Assembly (NCBI RefSeq): GCF_027886425.1
Contig: NZ_CP115671.1
Coordinates: 1,550,001-1,614,000, forward strand
Origin: Brevundimonas vesicularis
GTDB taxonomy: Bacteria; Pseudomonadota; Alphaproteobacteria; Caulobacterales; Caulobacteraceae
DNA length: 64,000 nt
Direction: 5' to 3'
A program made the position numbers and the translations under genes. Shown here one piece after another: positions 45,193-56,127 of the stretch (position 1 is the stretch's first letter; the number at the start of each line of letters is the position of its first letter). The notes beneath the pieces are model-generated. The model ran no database searches. It was not told where the DNA came from and saw nothing but the letters and a program-made list of their open reading frames with translations.

Positions 45193-46467
45193 TTAGAAGA
45201 CCTTGCGACCGCCCACCCAGGTTCCGATCAGCTTGCCCTGAAGCCGGCGGCCGTCGAAGGGTGAGTTCTTGGATTTGGAGTGAAGGGCGTCCGCGTCGAT
45301 GATGACGGGCGCGCCGGCGTCGAACAGGATGACGTCGGCGGGTGCGCCCTCGGCCAGGACGCCCGCGTCGAGGCCGAGCAGGGCGGCGGGCCCATGGGTC
45401 AGCGGACGCAGCACGTCGAGCAGGTCCAGGCCGTCTTCGTGGTGCAGGGTCAGGGCGGCGGGCAGCAGGGTCTCTAAGCCGATGGCGCCGGGCGCGGCCT
45501 CGGCGAAGGGCCGGCGCTTGTCCTCGGCTGGGGCGGGGGCGTGGGCGGAGGTGATGACGTCGATCAGGCCTTCGCGCACGGCTTCGATCAGGGCCTGGCG
45601 GTCGGCCTCCGAGCGCAGCGGCGGGTCCAGCCGGTAGAAGGTGCGGTAATCGCCGATGTCCACCTCGTTGAAGCACAGGTGGTTGATCGAGACGCTGACG
45701 GCGACCTCCAGCCCCTTGGCGCGGGCGCGGGCCAGGGTGTCCAGGGCGCCCTCGGTCGAAATCTGATCCACCAGGAACCGCGCGCCGGTCTGTTCGACCA
45801 GGGCCAGGTCGCGCTCCAGCCCGATCCGCTCGGCGATGGCGGGGCTGCCGGACAGGCCCAGGCGCGTGGCCAGTTCGCCGGAGGCGGCGACCGCGCCTTC
45901 CGTCAGCCAGGGGTCGGCCGGTCGGCAGGCGATCAGGGCGTTGAAGGCTGCGGCGTAGCTCATCACCCGTTGCAGGGTGCGGCTGTTGACGATGACCTTG
46001 TCGCCGTCGGTGAAATACAGGGCGCCGGCCTCGTCCATCAGGCCGATTTCGGCCATGCGCTGGCCGTCCAAGGCCTTGGTTGCGGCGCCGGCGGCGCGGA
46101 CATTGACGAGGTTCAGGGCCGCGCCGCGACGCTGGATGAAGTCGATCATCGCCGGGTCGTCGACGGCGGGGTCGGTGTCGGGCTGAACCACGATGGTGGT
46201 CACGCCCCCAGCGGCGGCGGCCAGGCTGGCGGACTTCAGCGTCTCTTTGGGCTCGGCGCCGGGTTCGCCGGTCTTGACCCGGATGTCGATCAGGCCGGGC
46301 GCGAGGCACAGGCCGTCGGCGTCGATGATCTGATCCGCCGCCAGGTCCGGCGTCGGGCCGTGGATCACGCGGCTGATGGAACCGTCCTGGATCAGCAGGC
46401 CGCCGGGGCCGTCGTAGTCCGTAGCGGGGTCCAGCAGGCGGGCGTTGATGATGGCGACGGTGGTCAT
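45193..46467 (-). CDS. pyrC: Dihydroorotase-like protein, zinc site altered
   Basis: Homologue of type I dihydroorotase, 424 residues, co-translated with pyrB by an ATGA overlap (46464-46467). The metal-binding HxH is missing: the motif reads [10 protein letters not shown] with Arg63 and Lys65 at the histidine positions. The catalytic Asp of TDHAPH is Ala308 (TSAHAP). Such non-catalytic partners (PyrX or PyrC') are known to stabilise aspartate transcarbamoylase in Pseudomonas and similar forms occur next to pyrB in alphaproteobacteria. Catalytic dihydroorotase should be encoded elsewhere. The symbol reflects homology only. Confidence 0.88.
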   Translation of the reverse strand: MTTVAIINARLLDPATDYDGPGGLLIQDGSISRVIHGPTPDLAADQIIDADGLCLAPGLIDIRVKTGEPGAEPKETLKSASLAAAAGGVTTIVVQPDTDPAVDDPAMIDFIQRRGAALNLVNVRAAGAATKALDGQRMAEIGLMDEAGALYFTDGDKVIVNSRTLQRVMSYAAAFNALIACRPADPWLTEGAVAASGELATRLGLSGSPAIAERIGLERDLALVEQTGARFLVDQISTEGALDTLARARAKGLEVAVSVSINHLCFNEVDIGDYRTFYRLDPPLRSEADRQALIEAVREGLIDVITSAHAPAPAEDKRRPFAEAAPGAIGLETLLPAALTLHHEDGLDLLDVLRPLTHGPAALLGLDAGVLAEGAPADVILFDAGAPVIIDADALHSKSKNSPFDGRRLQGKLIGTWVGGRKVF

Positions 46468-47447
46468 CGGGCGTCTCCCCAACGGGCGGAGAGTGAGGCC
46501 AGCACGGCCATGCGGGCGGCGACGCCCATCTCGACCTGATCCTGGATCAGCGAGACGTCCAGGTCGTCGGCCACGTCGGAATCGATCTCGACGCCGCGGT
46601 TCATGGGCCCGGGGTGCATGACCCGGGCGCCGGGATTGGCCCAGGCCAGCTTCTCGCGATCCAGGCCCCAGAAGCGGAAATATTCGCGGGTCGAGGGGAC
46701 CAGGGCGCCGGCCATCCGCTCCAGTTGAAGCCGCAGCATCATGACTACGTCGCAGCCTTTCAGACCCTCGCGCATGTCATGGAAGACCTCGCAGCCCCAG
46801 CGGTCCGCGTCGCCGGGCACCAGGGTCGGCGGGCCGATCAGGCGGACGCGCGCGCCCATCATCTGTAGCAGGGCGACATTGGAGCGGGCCACGCGGCTGT
46901 GGGTGATGTCGCCGCAGATGGCGACGGTCAGGCTGGTCACATCGCCGAAGGCGCGGCGCATGGACAGCAGGTCCAGCAGGGCCTGGGTCGGGTGTTCGTG
47001 GCGGCCGTCGCCGGCGTTGACCACGGCGCAGCCGACCTTCTGGCTCAGCAGCTCCGCCGCGCCCGAGGCCGAGTGGCGGATGACCAGAATGTCGGGCTTC
47101 ATGGCGTTCAGCGTGACCGCCGTGTCGATCAGGGTTTCGCCCTTCTTCACCGAGGAGGCGGCGACCGGCATGGTGACGACGTCCGCGCCCAGCCGCTTGG
47201 CGGCGATTTCGAAGGAGGAGGAGGTGCGGGTCGAGTTCTCGAAGAACAGGTTCACGACCGTGCGCCCGTGCAGCAGGTCCAGGGCCTTGGACGACTGGCG
47301 ATTGAAGTCGACGAAGGCGTCGCCCAGGTCCAGCAACTGCGGCGTCACATACGGATCGAGGTCCGATGCGGCCAGGAAGTGCAGTTTGGGGAACGGAACC
47401 AGCCGGTCGCGGATGGTCTGATCGGTGACTTGAGCGGGCTGGGTCAT
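46464..47447 (-). CDS. pyrB: Aspartate carbamoyltransferase catalytic subunit
   Basis: Makes N-carbamoyl-L-aspartate, the first committed step of pyrimidine synthesis. Carbamoyl-phosphate loop [13 protein letters not shown] (about 69-80), [22 protein letters not shown], and [12 protein letters not shown] near the C-terminus. 327 residues. It overlaps the dihydroorotase-like gene by four bases, as in Pseudomonas pyrBC'. No regulatory pyrI is present. Confidence 0.97.
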   Translation of the reverse strand: MTQPAQVTDQTIRDRLVPFPKLHFLAASDLDPYVTPQLLDLGDAFVDFNRQSSKALDLLHGRTVVNLFFENSTRTSSSFEIAAKRLGADVVTMPVAASSVKKGETLIDTAVTLNAMKPDILVIRHSASGAAELLSQKVGCAVVNAGDGRHEHPTQALLDLLSMRRAFGDVTSLTVAICGDITHSRVARSNVALLQMMGARVRLIGPPTLVPGDADRWGCEVFHDMREGLKGCDVVMMLRLQLERMAGALVPSTREYFRFWGLDREKLAWANPGARVMHPGPMNRGVEIDSDVADDLDVSLIQDQVEMGVAARMAVLASLSARWGDAR

Positions 47448-47486
47448 CGAGACGCGGCTATAGGCGTGACTCGCCCTGAACGCCAG

Positions 47487-48410
47487 TCAGGTGAAGTGGA
47501 ACAGGGCCAGCAGGATGGGAATGACCACGGCGCTGCCCACGGTCGTCAGGGCGATGACGCCGGCGATCAGGGGGGCGTCGCCGCCCATCTGGCGCGCCAG
47601 GATGTAGGAGGCGGCCGAGCCGGGCGCGGCGCCGCAGATCAAGGCGATGCCCTGCGCCAGGCTGTCGCCGCCCAGCGCCCAGGCGATGAACCACATCAGC
47701 GGCGGCATGACCCCGAGTTTGACCAGGCTGACAGCGGCGATGGTGGTGCGGCGGCGTTTGACCTCGGCGAAGGACAGACCCGCCCCGGCGACGATCAGGC
47801 CCAACGGCAGGGCGGCGGCGCCCAGCAGGTCCATCGCCTCCGACAGGCCCGGGATCAGCGGCACGCGTAGCAGGTTCAGCGCCAGGCCGATCAGACAGGC
47901 CAGCAGGATCGGATTGGCCAGCATCGACTTGATCAGGCCGACGACCGACGGCTCGCGGCGCAGTGAACCCCATTTCGCCAGCACGGCGACGCAGGCGATG
48001 TTGGTGACGGGAATGATGAAGGCGATGGCGACCGCGGCCAGCGCCGTGCCTTCCGAGCCATAGACCGACTGGATCACCGGCACGAAGACGAAGCTGTTCC
48101 AGCGGATCACGCCCTGGAAGACGCTGGTGTAGGCCGGGCCGTCCAGTGTGATCAGGGGCTTGGCCGTCAGGGTCGCGGCCGCCACGATCAGGGTCGCGCC
48201 CACCGCCGCAGCCCCCGCCACCGTCGCGCCGCCGCCGGCGAGGTCGGCGTGCCAGATCGCGGGGATCAGGAAGCTGGGATAGAAGATGTTGATCGACAGC
48301 TTCTCGATCGGGCGCCAGGCCTCGTCGGGCAGGAAGCCGGACTTTCTGAGGCCGTAGCCCAGGGCGATCATCAGAAAGACCGGCAGGACGCCGGCGATCA
48401 GGGCCGTCAA
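47487..48410 (-). CDS. Auxin efflux carrier (AEC) family transporter
   Basis: Membrane carrier of about 307 residues with roughly ten hydrophobic segments and the family pattern: LPVFLMIALGYGLRKSGF at the start, then FYPSFLIPAI, ANPILLACLIGLALN and GSAASYILARQMGG. The start is probably the TTG at 48410, which overlaps the ruvX stop (TTGA). Substrates in the family are small organic anions or amino acids; none can be assigned here. Confidence 0.82.
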   Translation of the reverse strand: MTALIAGVLPVFLMIALGYGLRKSGFLPDEAWRPIEKLSINIFYPSFLIPAIWHADLAGGGATVAGAAAVGATLIVAAATLTAKPLITLDGPAYTSVFQGVIRWNSFVFVPVIQSVYGSEGTALAAVAIAFIIPVTNIACVAVLAKWGSLRREPSVVGLIKSMLANPILLACLIGLALNLLRVPLIPGLSEAMDLLGAAALPLGLIVAGAGLSFAEVKRRRTTIAAVSLVKLGVMPPLMWFIAWALGGDSLAQGIALICGAAPGSAASYILARQMGGDAPLIAGVIALTTVGSAVVIPILLALFHFT

Positions 48411-48886
48411 ACCCAGGTCGCCTGGTCCCGAACCCGATCCAGCGCCCCTTGCAGAATCCAGGCGGCGGCGGTGCGGTCCACGACCTGGGCGCGGCGTTTG
48501 CGGTTCAGGTCCAGATCCTCGATCAGGAAGCGCTCGACCGCGCTGGTGGACAGGCGCTCGTCCCAGAAGGCGATGTTGACGGGCCGCAGCCGCTCCAGAT
48601 TGCGGGCGAAGGCGCGGCACGACTGGGCGCGCGGACCTTCGGTGCCGTCCATGTTGGCGGGCAGGCCGATGACCAGGGCCGAAACCTTGCGATGCGCCAT
48701 CAGCTTGAACAGGTGTTCGGCTTCCTGCGTGAACTTGGACTTGCGGATCAGCTCTAGCGGCGAGGCGATCAGGCGCGTGGAATCCGACACGGCGACGCCG
48801 ATGGTCTTCTCGCCCAGATCCAGCCCCATCCACGGCGTGTCGGGCGGGCAGGCGGCGGGCAGGTCGAGGAGGTCGAGGACGGGCAC
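48407..48886 (-). CDS. ruvX: Holliday junction resolvase-like pre-16S rRNA nuclease
   Basis: YqgF/RuvX protein of the RNase H fold that matures the 5' end of 16S rRNA. Catalytic region GLDLGEKTIGVAVSD (Asp23), VIGLPANMDGTEGP, and FWDERLSTSAVE, ending with QVVDRTAAAWILQGAL. 159 residues. It overlaps the transporter gene by four bases and is divergent from the small lipoprotein gene. Confidence 0.93.
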   Translation of the reverse strand: MPVLDLLDLPAACPPDTPWMGLDLGEKTIGVAVSDSTRLIASPLELIRKSKFTQEAEHLFKLMAHRKVSALVIGLPANMDGTEGPRAQSCRAFARNLERLRPVNIAFWDERLSTSAVERFLIEDLDLNRKRRAQVVDRTAAAWILQGALDRVRDQATWV

Positions 48887-48959
48887 GGCCTGCGGTTAGG
48901 ACTGGCGCGCACCGAAGTCAAAGGCGATGGTGGAGACGATCGACACGAAGGACGATGAC

Positions 48960-49511
48960 ATGCGCATAGTGACAGCGGCGATGACGGCTTTCGGGCTGGT
49001 GCTGAGTGGTTGCGGACAGGCCGACGCGCCGGCCAAGACCGAGACCGAGACCGCACAGGATACTCATATCGCGGCAGCCGCGCCGACGCCGAGCGCGATC
49101 ACGCGTGCGGCCCCGCCACCGACCGGCAAACCGGTCGGGCCTGCCGAACGGCGCACGGCCGCTGCACGCGAAGAGATCGGCACGGCGGCCGACGTCTCGC
49201 AGTTGCAGGCCCTGCCGGATCAGAACGCCAAGGTCTTCAGCCTGTCGGGCGGCGATCCGGCGGTGAATGGTCTGGTGACCTATTTCGCCCTGTTCGGCGG
49301 TTCGGCCGAGGGCTGGCGCGCCTATCCTTTGGGCGACTACGCCGAATGGAAGGTCGTCGAGGCGAAAGGTGGGCGCGTGGTCCTAGCGGTGCGTCAGGAC
49401 ACGGCGGGGCCGAACGGCGACATCCTGAAGGTGGAGCGCACGGTGCAGATCGACTTCCCGCCGAGCGGCGAGACGCCGCCGGACGCGGTGTCCGTCAGCA
49501 CGTCGCGGTGA
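48960..49511 (+). CDS. Putative lipoprotein, unknown function
   Basis: Protein of 183 residues with a lipoprotein signal peptide (lipobox near LSGC), a low-complexity Ala/Pro/Thr stretch (about 25-60), then a compact domain with GLVTYFALFGGSAEGWRAY and WKVVEAKGGRVVLAVRQD. No family recognised. The ATG at 48960 has AAGGA eight bases upstream. A terminator-like hairpin follows, and gatCAB starts 95 bases later. Confidence 0.7.
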   Translation: MRIVTAAMTAFGLVLSGCGQADAPAKTETETAQDTHIAAAAPTPSAITRAAPPPTGKPVGPAERRTAAAREEIGTAADVSQLQALPDQNAKVFSLSGGDPAVNGLVTYFALFGGSAEGWRAYPLGDYAEWKVVEAKGGRVVLAVRQDTAGPNGDILKVERTVQIDFPPSGETPPDAVSVSTSR

Positions 49512-49552
49512 GATCACGCCTGACGACGGGCGGCTGATCCTTGTGAATCCCA

Positions 49553-49583
49553 AAGCGGGCGGCTAATCCGACCGCTTCGTTTT
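49553..49583 (+). terminator. Terminator-like stem between the lipoprotein gene and gatC
   Basis: AAGCGG-g-CGG (49553-49562) pairs with CCG-a-CCGCTT (49568-49577) around a CTAAT loop, one internal mismatch, followed by CGTTTTCATTTT. It could end the lipoprotein transcript or attenuate gatCAB. The sequence CGGGCGGCT(G/A)ATCC occurs twice here, about 29 bases apart. Confidence 0.5.
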
Positions 49584-49606
49584 CATTTTGTGTGTTGGAG
49601 GGCCGC

Positions 49607-49894
49607 ATGGCCATCGACGCTGCGACGGTGCGCAAGGTCGCGCATCTCGCCCGCATCAAGACCCCTGAGGACCGGCTGGAGCCGCTGGCGCAGGAGCTGA
49701 ACGGCATCCTGGCCTGGATCGAGCAGTTGGATCAGGTGGATGTCGAAGGCGTGGAGCCGATGACCTCGAACGTCGCCCAGCCGCTGCGCCTGCGCGACGA
49801 CGTCGTCACCGACGGCGCCAAGGTCGATGCGGTCTTGTCGAATGCGCCCAAGTCGGCGGACGGCTTCTTCGTCGTGCCCAAGGTGGTCGAATAG
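49607..49894 (+). CDS. gatC: Asp-tRNA(Asn)/Glu-tRNA(Gln) amidotransferase subunit C
   Basis: Small belt subunit that holds GatA and GatB together. Begins [17 protein letters not shown] and has [23 protein letters not shown], then [10 protein letters not shown]. 95 residues is normal. The start ATG has GGAGG six bases upstream. First gene of a gatC-gatA-gatB operon, two bases before gatA. Confidence 0.95.
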   Translation: MAIDAATVRKVAHLARIKTPEDRLEPLAQELNGILAWIEQLDQVDVEGVEPMTSNVAQPLRLRDDVVTDGAKVDAVLSNAPKSADGFFVVPKVVE

Positions 49895-49896
49895 TC

Positions 49897-51375
<1,479 letters not shown>

Positions 51376-51377
51376 GC

Positions 51378-52871
<1,494 letters not shown>

Positions 52872-52893
52872 GGCGCGGCGTCGAACGAAAAGC

Positions 52894-52926
52894 AAAGGCC
52901 CTGCGGAGCGATCCGCAGGGCCTTTT
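52894..52926. terminator. Bidirectional terminator after gatB
   Basis: Perfect 14-bp stem (52894-52907 with 52912-52925), GCGA tetraloop, an A-run on the left and TTTT on the right. It can stop both gatB and the convergent Pro-rich gene, whose stop lies just beyond it. Confidence 0.9.
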
Positions 52927-52938
52927 CCATTTCCAGGC

Positions 52939-53259
52939 TCAGGCCGACGGCGGGACGGGCGGCGCCGGCGGTGCGGGGGGAGCCGGAGGCGCAGGCGGGA
53001 CGGGGGCGTCCGGGTCGGTTGGCGCTGGCGGAGCGGGCGGGGCAAGCGGAGGGGGCGGCGCAGACTCATCGACAGGGGGCGGCGCCGGGGGCGCGGGCGG
53101 CGCAGGCACGGCGGGATCGACCGGCGGCGGGGCCGGGTGGTGCGGAGTCTGATGATCGACCGGCGGGGGCGGCGGAGGCGGCGCGCTGGGCGCTTGCTGA
53201 GCGGTTGCGGCGCCGGCCAGCAGCATTGAGGCGGCCAAGGCGGTCAGTGCGATCTTCAT
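52939..53259 (-). CDS. Exported proline-rich protein
   Basis: Protein of 106 residues: signal peptide (MKIALTALAASMLLAGAATAQ), then almost only Pro, Ala, Val and Asp, with PPAPPAP runs. No family recognised; it may be an extended cell-wall or periplasmic spacer. The ATG at 53259 has AAGGA ten bases upstream. A 7-bp hairpin (53289-53306) lies in its leader. It shares its terminator with gatB. Confidence 0.7.
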   Translation of the reverse strand: MKIALTALAASMLLAGAATAQQAPSAPPPPPPPVDHQTPHHPAPPPVDPAVPAPPAPPAPPPVDESAPPPPLAPPAPPAPTDPDAPVPPAPPAPPAPPAPPVPPSA

Positions 53260-53288
53260 CGGGGACATGTCCTTCGGTTGAAACGCCA

Positions 53289-53306
53289 TCCGGAAACACT
53301 TCCGGA
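53289..53306 (-). promoter_or_regulatory. Hairpin in the leader of the Pro-rich gene
   Basis: TCCGGAA (53289-53295) and TTCCGGA (53300-53306) around a four-base loop, 30 bases before the start codon. It could be an RNA structure affecting translation or a protein-binding dyad. Confidence 0.4.
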
Positions 53307-53543
53307 CGTCATCGTGAATGGCGACGAAGACCAGCGTCGGAGCGCATCGCGGCCGATTTTCGTCCGGCGGGTTTCAAGTCGTTTCAAGCACTGATTGCTG
53401 AAGCTGATCTCGGCTGAGCGGCGTTTGTGGCGCAGCTGAGGGCTTCGAATACCTGGCGATCCAATGACGCATGACAAGATGTCGCACCGGAACAAGGTCA
53501 CGCGAGGGTCACCGTTCGCAATCCTTCAGCGAAGCGGGGCAAT

Positions 53544-53574
53544 AAAAAAGCCCGACGGCGCGGGGCCGTCGGGC
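53544..53574 (-). terminator. Rho-independent terminator after the repeat RcnB-like gene
   Basis: Read on the minus strand, GCCCGACGGC pairs with GCCGTCGGGC (53550-53559 and 53565-53574) around a five-base loop, followed by TTTTTT and ATT. Confidence 0.92.
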
Positions 53575-53597
53575 GGAAGTGCAAAATCGTCAGGCTG

Positions 53598-54752
53598 TTA
53601 CCAGCGCCAGGCGTCGCGGATGACGTCGATAATATAGCCGTCGTATTCGTCGATCAGATACAGGGTGTTGTCGACGGAAACCCAGCGCGTGCCCTCGGGC
53701 GGATAGCCTAGGCCGTAGGTGCGCCAGTCGTTCAGCTGATAGCGCCAGAAGGCATCCGGCAGATACTGCCCGACCGACCACGACCGACCCCAGTAGGAGC
53801 GCGGCACGCTGTAGTAGCCCCAACCCGGCGCGAAGTAGAAGCCGACGCGTACGCCGTTGTAACCCCTGAAGCGCCGATCATTGCGCCACCAGTCCGAGCG
53901 GTGGTTGCGATAGAAATCCCGCCGCCATTGATCGCCGTTGAAGCGCTGGCGGAACTCGCGATGCTGACGGTCGCGGTCACGACCGTTGTTCCACGCCGAG
54001 CCTGGACGGTCGGGACGGTTCCAGCCGTTTCCAGGACGGTCGGGGCGTTGACCGCCAGCATTTGGGCGGTAGGGCCGATCGGGTCGGTTCCAGCCGCCTT
54101 CGGGCCGGTCGGGACGCTGGCCGCCGGTATTCGGACGATCGGGTCGGTTCCAGCCGCCTTCGGGCCGGTCCGGACGCTGGCCGCCTGTATTCGGACGATC
54201 GGGCCGGTTCCAGCCGCCCTCGGGTCGGTCCGGACGCTGGCCGCCGGTATTCGGGCGATCGGGTCGGTTCCAGCCTCCTTCGGGCCGGACCGGACGCTGG
54301 CCGCCGGTGTTCGGACGATCGGGCCGGTTCCAGCCGCCTTCGGGACGATCCGGACGCTGGCTGCCGGTGTTCGGGCGATCAGGGCGGTCCCAGCCGCCTT
54401 CCGGTCGGTCGGGACGCTGGCCGGCCGTGTTGGGGCGGTCAGGCCGAGACCATCCGCCTTCGGGACGATCCGGACGTTGACCGCCAGCATTGGGACGTTC
54501 GCCACCCGACGGGCGCTCGGGACGGGGCGTATCGTTTGCGGGGCGGCTGGGACGTTCCGGGCGAGGCTCGCGCGGTCCGTCCTCACGACTCATCTGCGGG
54601 CGCTCGGGCCGGTTCATGCCGCGGGCGCGCCCTTCGCGCTGCGGCCGTTCCTGCTGAGCCTGGTCCTGTTCCTGGGCGAGGGCTTGTATCGGAGCTGCAA
54701 GCGGGCCGGCGACGGCGGCGATGGCGGTGAAAGCCATCAGGAGGCGTTTCAT
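53598..54752 (-). CDS. RcnB-like exported protein with 20-residue repeats
   Basis: Protein of 384 residues: signal peptide (about 1-27), a charged Arg/Pro/Glu region, eight copies of a 20-residue unit of the type NTGGQRPDRPEGGWNRPDRP (encoded at 54003-54494), a basic Arg/Asp/Asn/Trp part and a C-terminal RcnB-type domain (about 285-384, FYFAPGWGYYSVP, YGLGYPPEGTRWVSV). The repeats are Arg/Pro/Asp/Gly-rich and probably unfolded, extending the domain from its anchor or partner. The ATG at 54752 is preceded by GGAA. A paralogue follows upstream in the same direction, after a terminator. Confidence 0.78.
   Translation of the reverse strand: MKRLLMAFTAIAAVAGPLAAPIQALAQEQDQAQQERPQREGRARGMNRPERPQMSREDGPREPRPERPSRPANDTPRPERPSGGERPNAGGQRPDRPEGGWSRPDRPNTAGQRPDRPEGGWDRPDRPNTGSQRPDRPEGGWNRPDRPNTGGQRPVRPEGGWNRPDRPNTGGQRPDRPEGGWNRPDRPNTGGQRPDRPEGGWNRPDRPNTGGQRPDRPEGGWNRPDRPYRPNAGGQRPDRPGNGWNRPDRPGSAWNNGRDRDRQHREFRQRFNGDQWRRDFYRNHRSDWWRNDRRFRGYNGVRVGFYFAPGWGYYSVPRSYWGRSWSVGQYLPDAFWRYQLNDWRTYGLGYPPEGTRWVSVDNTLYLIDEYDGYIIDVIRDAWRW
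54003..54494 (-). repeat. Eight tandem 60-bp repeats inside the RcnB-like gene
   Basis: The exact period is 60 bases, seven full units plus one diverged unit preceded by a three-codon insertion. The central units are nearly identical, whereas the outer ones have substitutions (Thr to Ala, Gly to Ser, Asn to Asp or Ser), the usual picture of expansion by slippage or unequal exchange. Confidence 0.95.
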
Positions 54753-54825
54753 GGTCTTTGGTTCCTGCACGCCGGGTCTCCGGCGGCTTGAGGCGATCAT
54801 CGATCCGTGGCGATGAACCCAGGCT

Positions 54826-54836
54826 GAACACTGTTC
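54826..54836. promoter_or_regulatory. GAACA-C-TGTTC palindrome upstream of the repeat gene
   Basis: A perfect 11-base dyad about 75 bases before the start codon at 54752, overlapping the motif CACTGTTCGCAATC that recurs in the other spacer. Possible operator; no regulator assigned. Confidence 0.35.
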
Positions 54837-54855
54837 GCAATCAAGGGGCTGTCGG

Positions 54856-54892
54856 AAAAAGCAGAACCCCGCAGGCAAGACCTGCGGGGTTC
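54856..54892 (-). terminator. Rho-independent terminator after the second RcnB-like gene
   Basis: On the minus strand GAACCCCGCAGG pairs with CCTGCGGGGTTC (12 bp, 54864-54875 with 54881-54892), then TGC and TTTTT. Confidence 0.9.
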
Positions 54893-54914
54893 GATCGTCC
54901 GGTTATGACGGGGC

Positions 54915-55499
54915 TTAATAGACGCCCGAGAGAACGCTGGCGATCAGGCCGCTGGCCACAGCGATCAACAGGATGTCGTTGCCGGCGTGGACGTAGCGAT
55001 AGCCGCGCGGGGCTTCGCGAAGGCCGTAAACATAGGGGTCGCGGACGTAGTAGCTGCGATACTGTGCCGGCAGATAGCCGCCGGTGCGCCAGCGATAGCC
55101 GTTGTAGCGCGGCTCGACCCGGTAGTAGCCATAGCTGGGCGCATACCAGTAGCCCGAGCGCGGACCGTTGTAGCCACGGAAGTCCGAGCGGCCGCGCCAC
55201 CAGTTGCTGTTGTTGCGGTCCCAGCGGTCGTTGCGCCAATTGCGACGGTCGTCCCGACGTTCCGCCCAGTAGTCGCGGCGGTCGTCGCGGCGGTCACGAC
55301 GATAGTCCTGACGGCTGTCATAGCGACCGTCGCGCCAATCGCGGCGATCTTCACGGCGTTCCTGGCGGAAGTCGCGTCGGTCGTCACGGCGATCCTGACG
55401 ATACTCGCGGCGGTCGCGGTCCTGGGCCTGGGCGAGCATCGGCACGGCCGTGGTCGACAGGGCGAGGGCGACGACGGCGGCCTTGGTGAGACGGTTCAT
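54915..55499 (-). CDS. RcnB-like periplasmic protein
   Basis: Exported protein of 194 residues: signal peptide (MNRLTKAAVVALALSTTAVPMLAQA), a long Asp/Arg-rich part with repeated DRRD and RRDDRRD units (about 27-100), and a C-terminal RcnB domain (GYWYAPSYGYYRVEPRY, YGLREAPRGYRYVHAGND, then a hydrophobic LLIAVASGLIASVL). It is close to the protein at 20110-20604 in its last 50 residues and probably a paralogue. Function unknown; the DR-rich part is strongly charged and likely unfolded. Confidence 0.82.
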   Translation of the reverse strand: MNRLTKAAVVALALSTTAVPMLAQAQDRDRREYRQDRRDDRRDFRQERREDRRDWRDGRYDSRQDYRRDRRDDRRDYWAERRDDRRNWRNDRWDRNNSNWWRGRSDFRGYNGPRSGYWYAPSYGYYRVEPRYNGYRWRTGGYLPAQYRSYYVRDPYVYGLREAPRGYRYVHAGNDILLIAVASGLIASVLSGVY

Positions 55500-55813
55500 C
55501 TTCGTGCTCCATTCTGGGCCGCCGACGGATGTGCCGACCCGACCCGTTAATGATGAGCAAGGTCGGATTTCGCGCCTGAATGCCCGCTGAACGATCGCGT
55601 CAGGTTTGCGGAGCGCTCGTGGCGCGCCGGCGAGGCGTGAACGAGAGATTTATCAGAGATTTCCGAGATCTGAATTCTGTCGGAAGTATTCATTTTTGCT
55701 TTACTGAAAAGTCCGAGCGAGGCCTTTCGCCGTTAACTTTAACTTCAAACCACCGGTATTTGATGGCGTCTCAGAGGCGGGCCCAGAATGGCGCCCGATC
55801 AGGAGATACGGTG
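55500..55813. other. AT-richer spacer between RcnB-like and Sel1-like genes
   Basis: About 314 bases holding the divergent promoters. The stretch around 55640-55760 is clearly AT-richer than its neighbours and includes a TTAACTTTAAC element. No credible coding frame, RNA gene or certain promoter boxes were seen. Confidence 0.55.
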
Positions 55814-56119
55814 ATGAACGCGCAAGAAATGGCGCACGACCTGCAGGCCCACGACGACGGTCTGCCGCTGCCGACCCCGGACATGTCCGGCGACGACCTG
55901 TTCAAACTGGGCATGATGTATTCGGCCGGATCGGGCGGTTGCCCGATGGACCGGGTGTCGGCCCACATGATCTTCAACCTGGCGGCCATGAAGGGTTCGA
56001 TCGAGGCGCGCGTCTATCGCCGCGAGATGAGCCTGGAGATGGAACGCGAGGAGATCGCCGAAGCGCAGAAGGCCGCGCGTCGCTACATCGACCAGGGCGT
56101 CGTTCAGCTGGTCGCCTAA
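55814..56119 (+). CDS. Small Sel1-repeat-like protein
   Basis: Soluble protein of 101 residues. The middle FKLGMMYSAGSGGCPMDRVSAHMIFNLAAMKGS follows one Sel1-type repeat (LG-MY--G-G---D---A---F--AA--G), and the rest is helical and acidic. Such proteins usually act as binding scaffolds. The ATG has AGGAG eight bases upstream. Convergent with the export gene, eight bases apart. Confidence 0.72.
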   Translation: MNAQEMAHDLQAHDDGLPLPTPDMSGDDLFKLGMMYSAGSGGCPMDRVSAHMIFNLAAMKGSIEARVYRREMSLEMEREEIAEAQKAARRYIDQGVVQLVA

Positions 56120-56127
56120 ACGACCAT

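Larger units (their letters stand above)
53260..53597. other. Spacer between the Pro-rich gene and the repeat RcnB-like gene
   Basis: About 338 bases without a credible gene. It holds a TCCGGAA/TTCCGGA hairpin (53289-53306), a tandem TTGAAAC-like repeat (CTTGAAACGACTTGAAAC on the minus strand), the motif shared with the next spacer (53510-53523) and the terminator at 53544-53574. Confidence 0.6.

Noticed and set aside
54003..54494. 60-bp tandem units considered as a CRISPR array
   Set aside because: Units are contiguous without spacers, in frame, and encode a regular 20-residue repeat.
55727..55750. TTAACTTTAAC considered as a CtrA site
   Set aside because: The two half-sites are not seven bases apart, so it does not fit the consensus.
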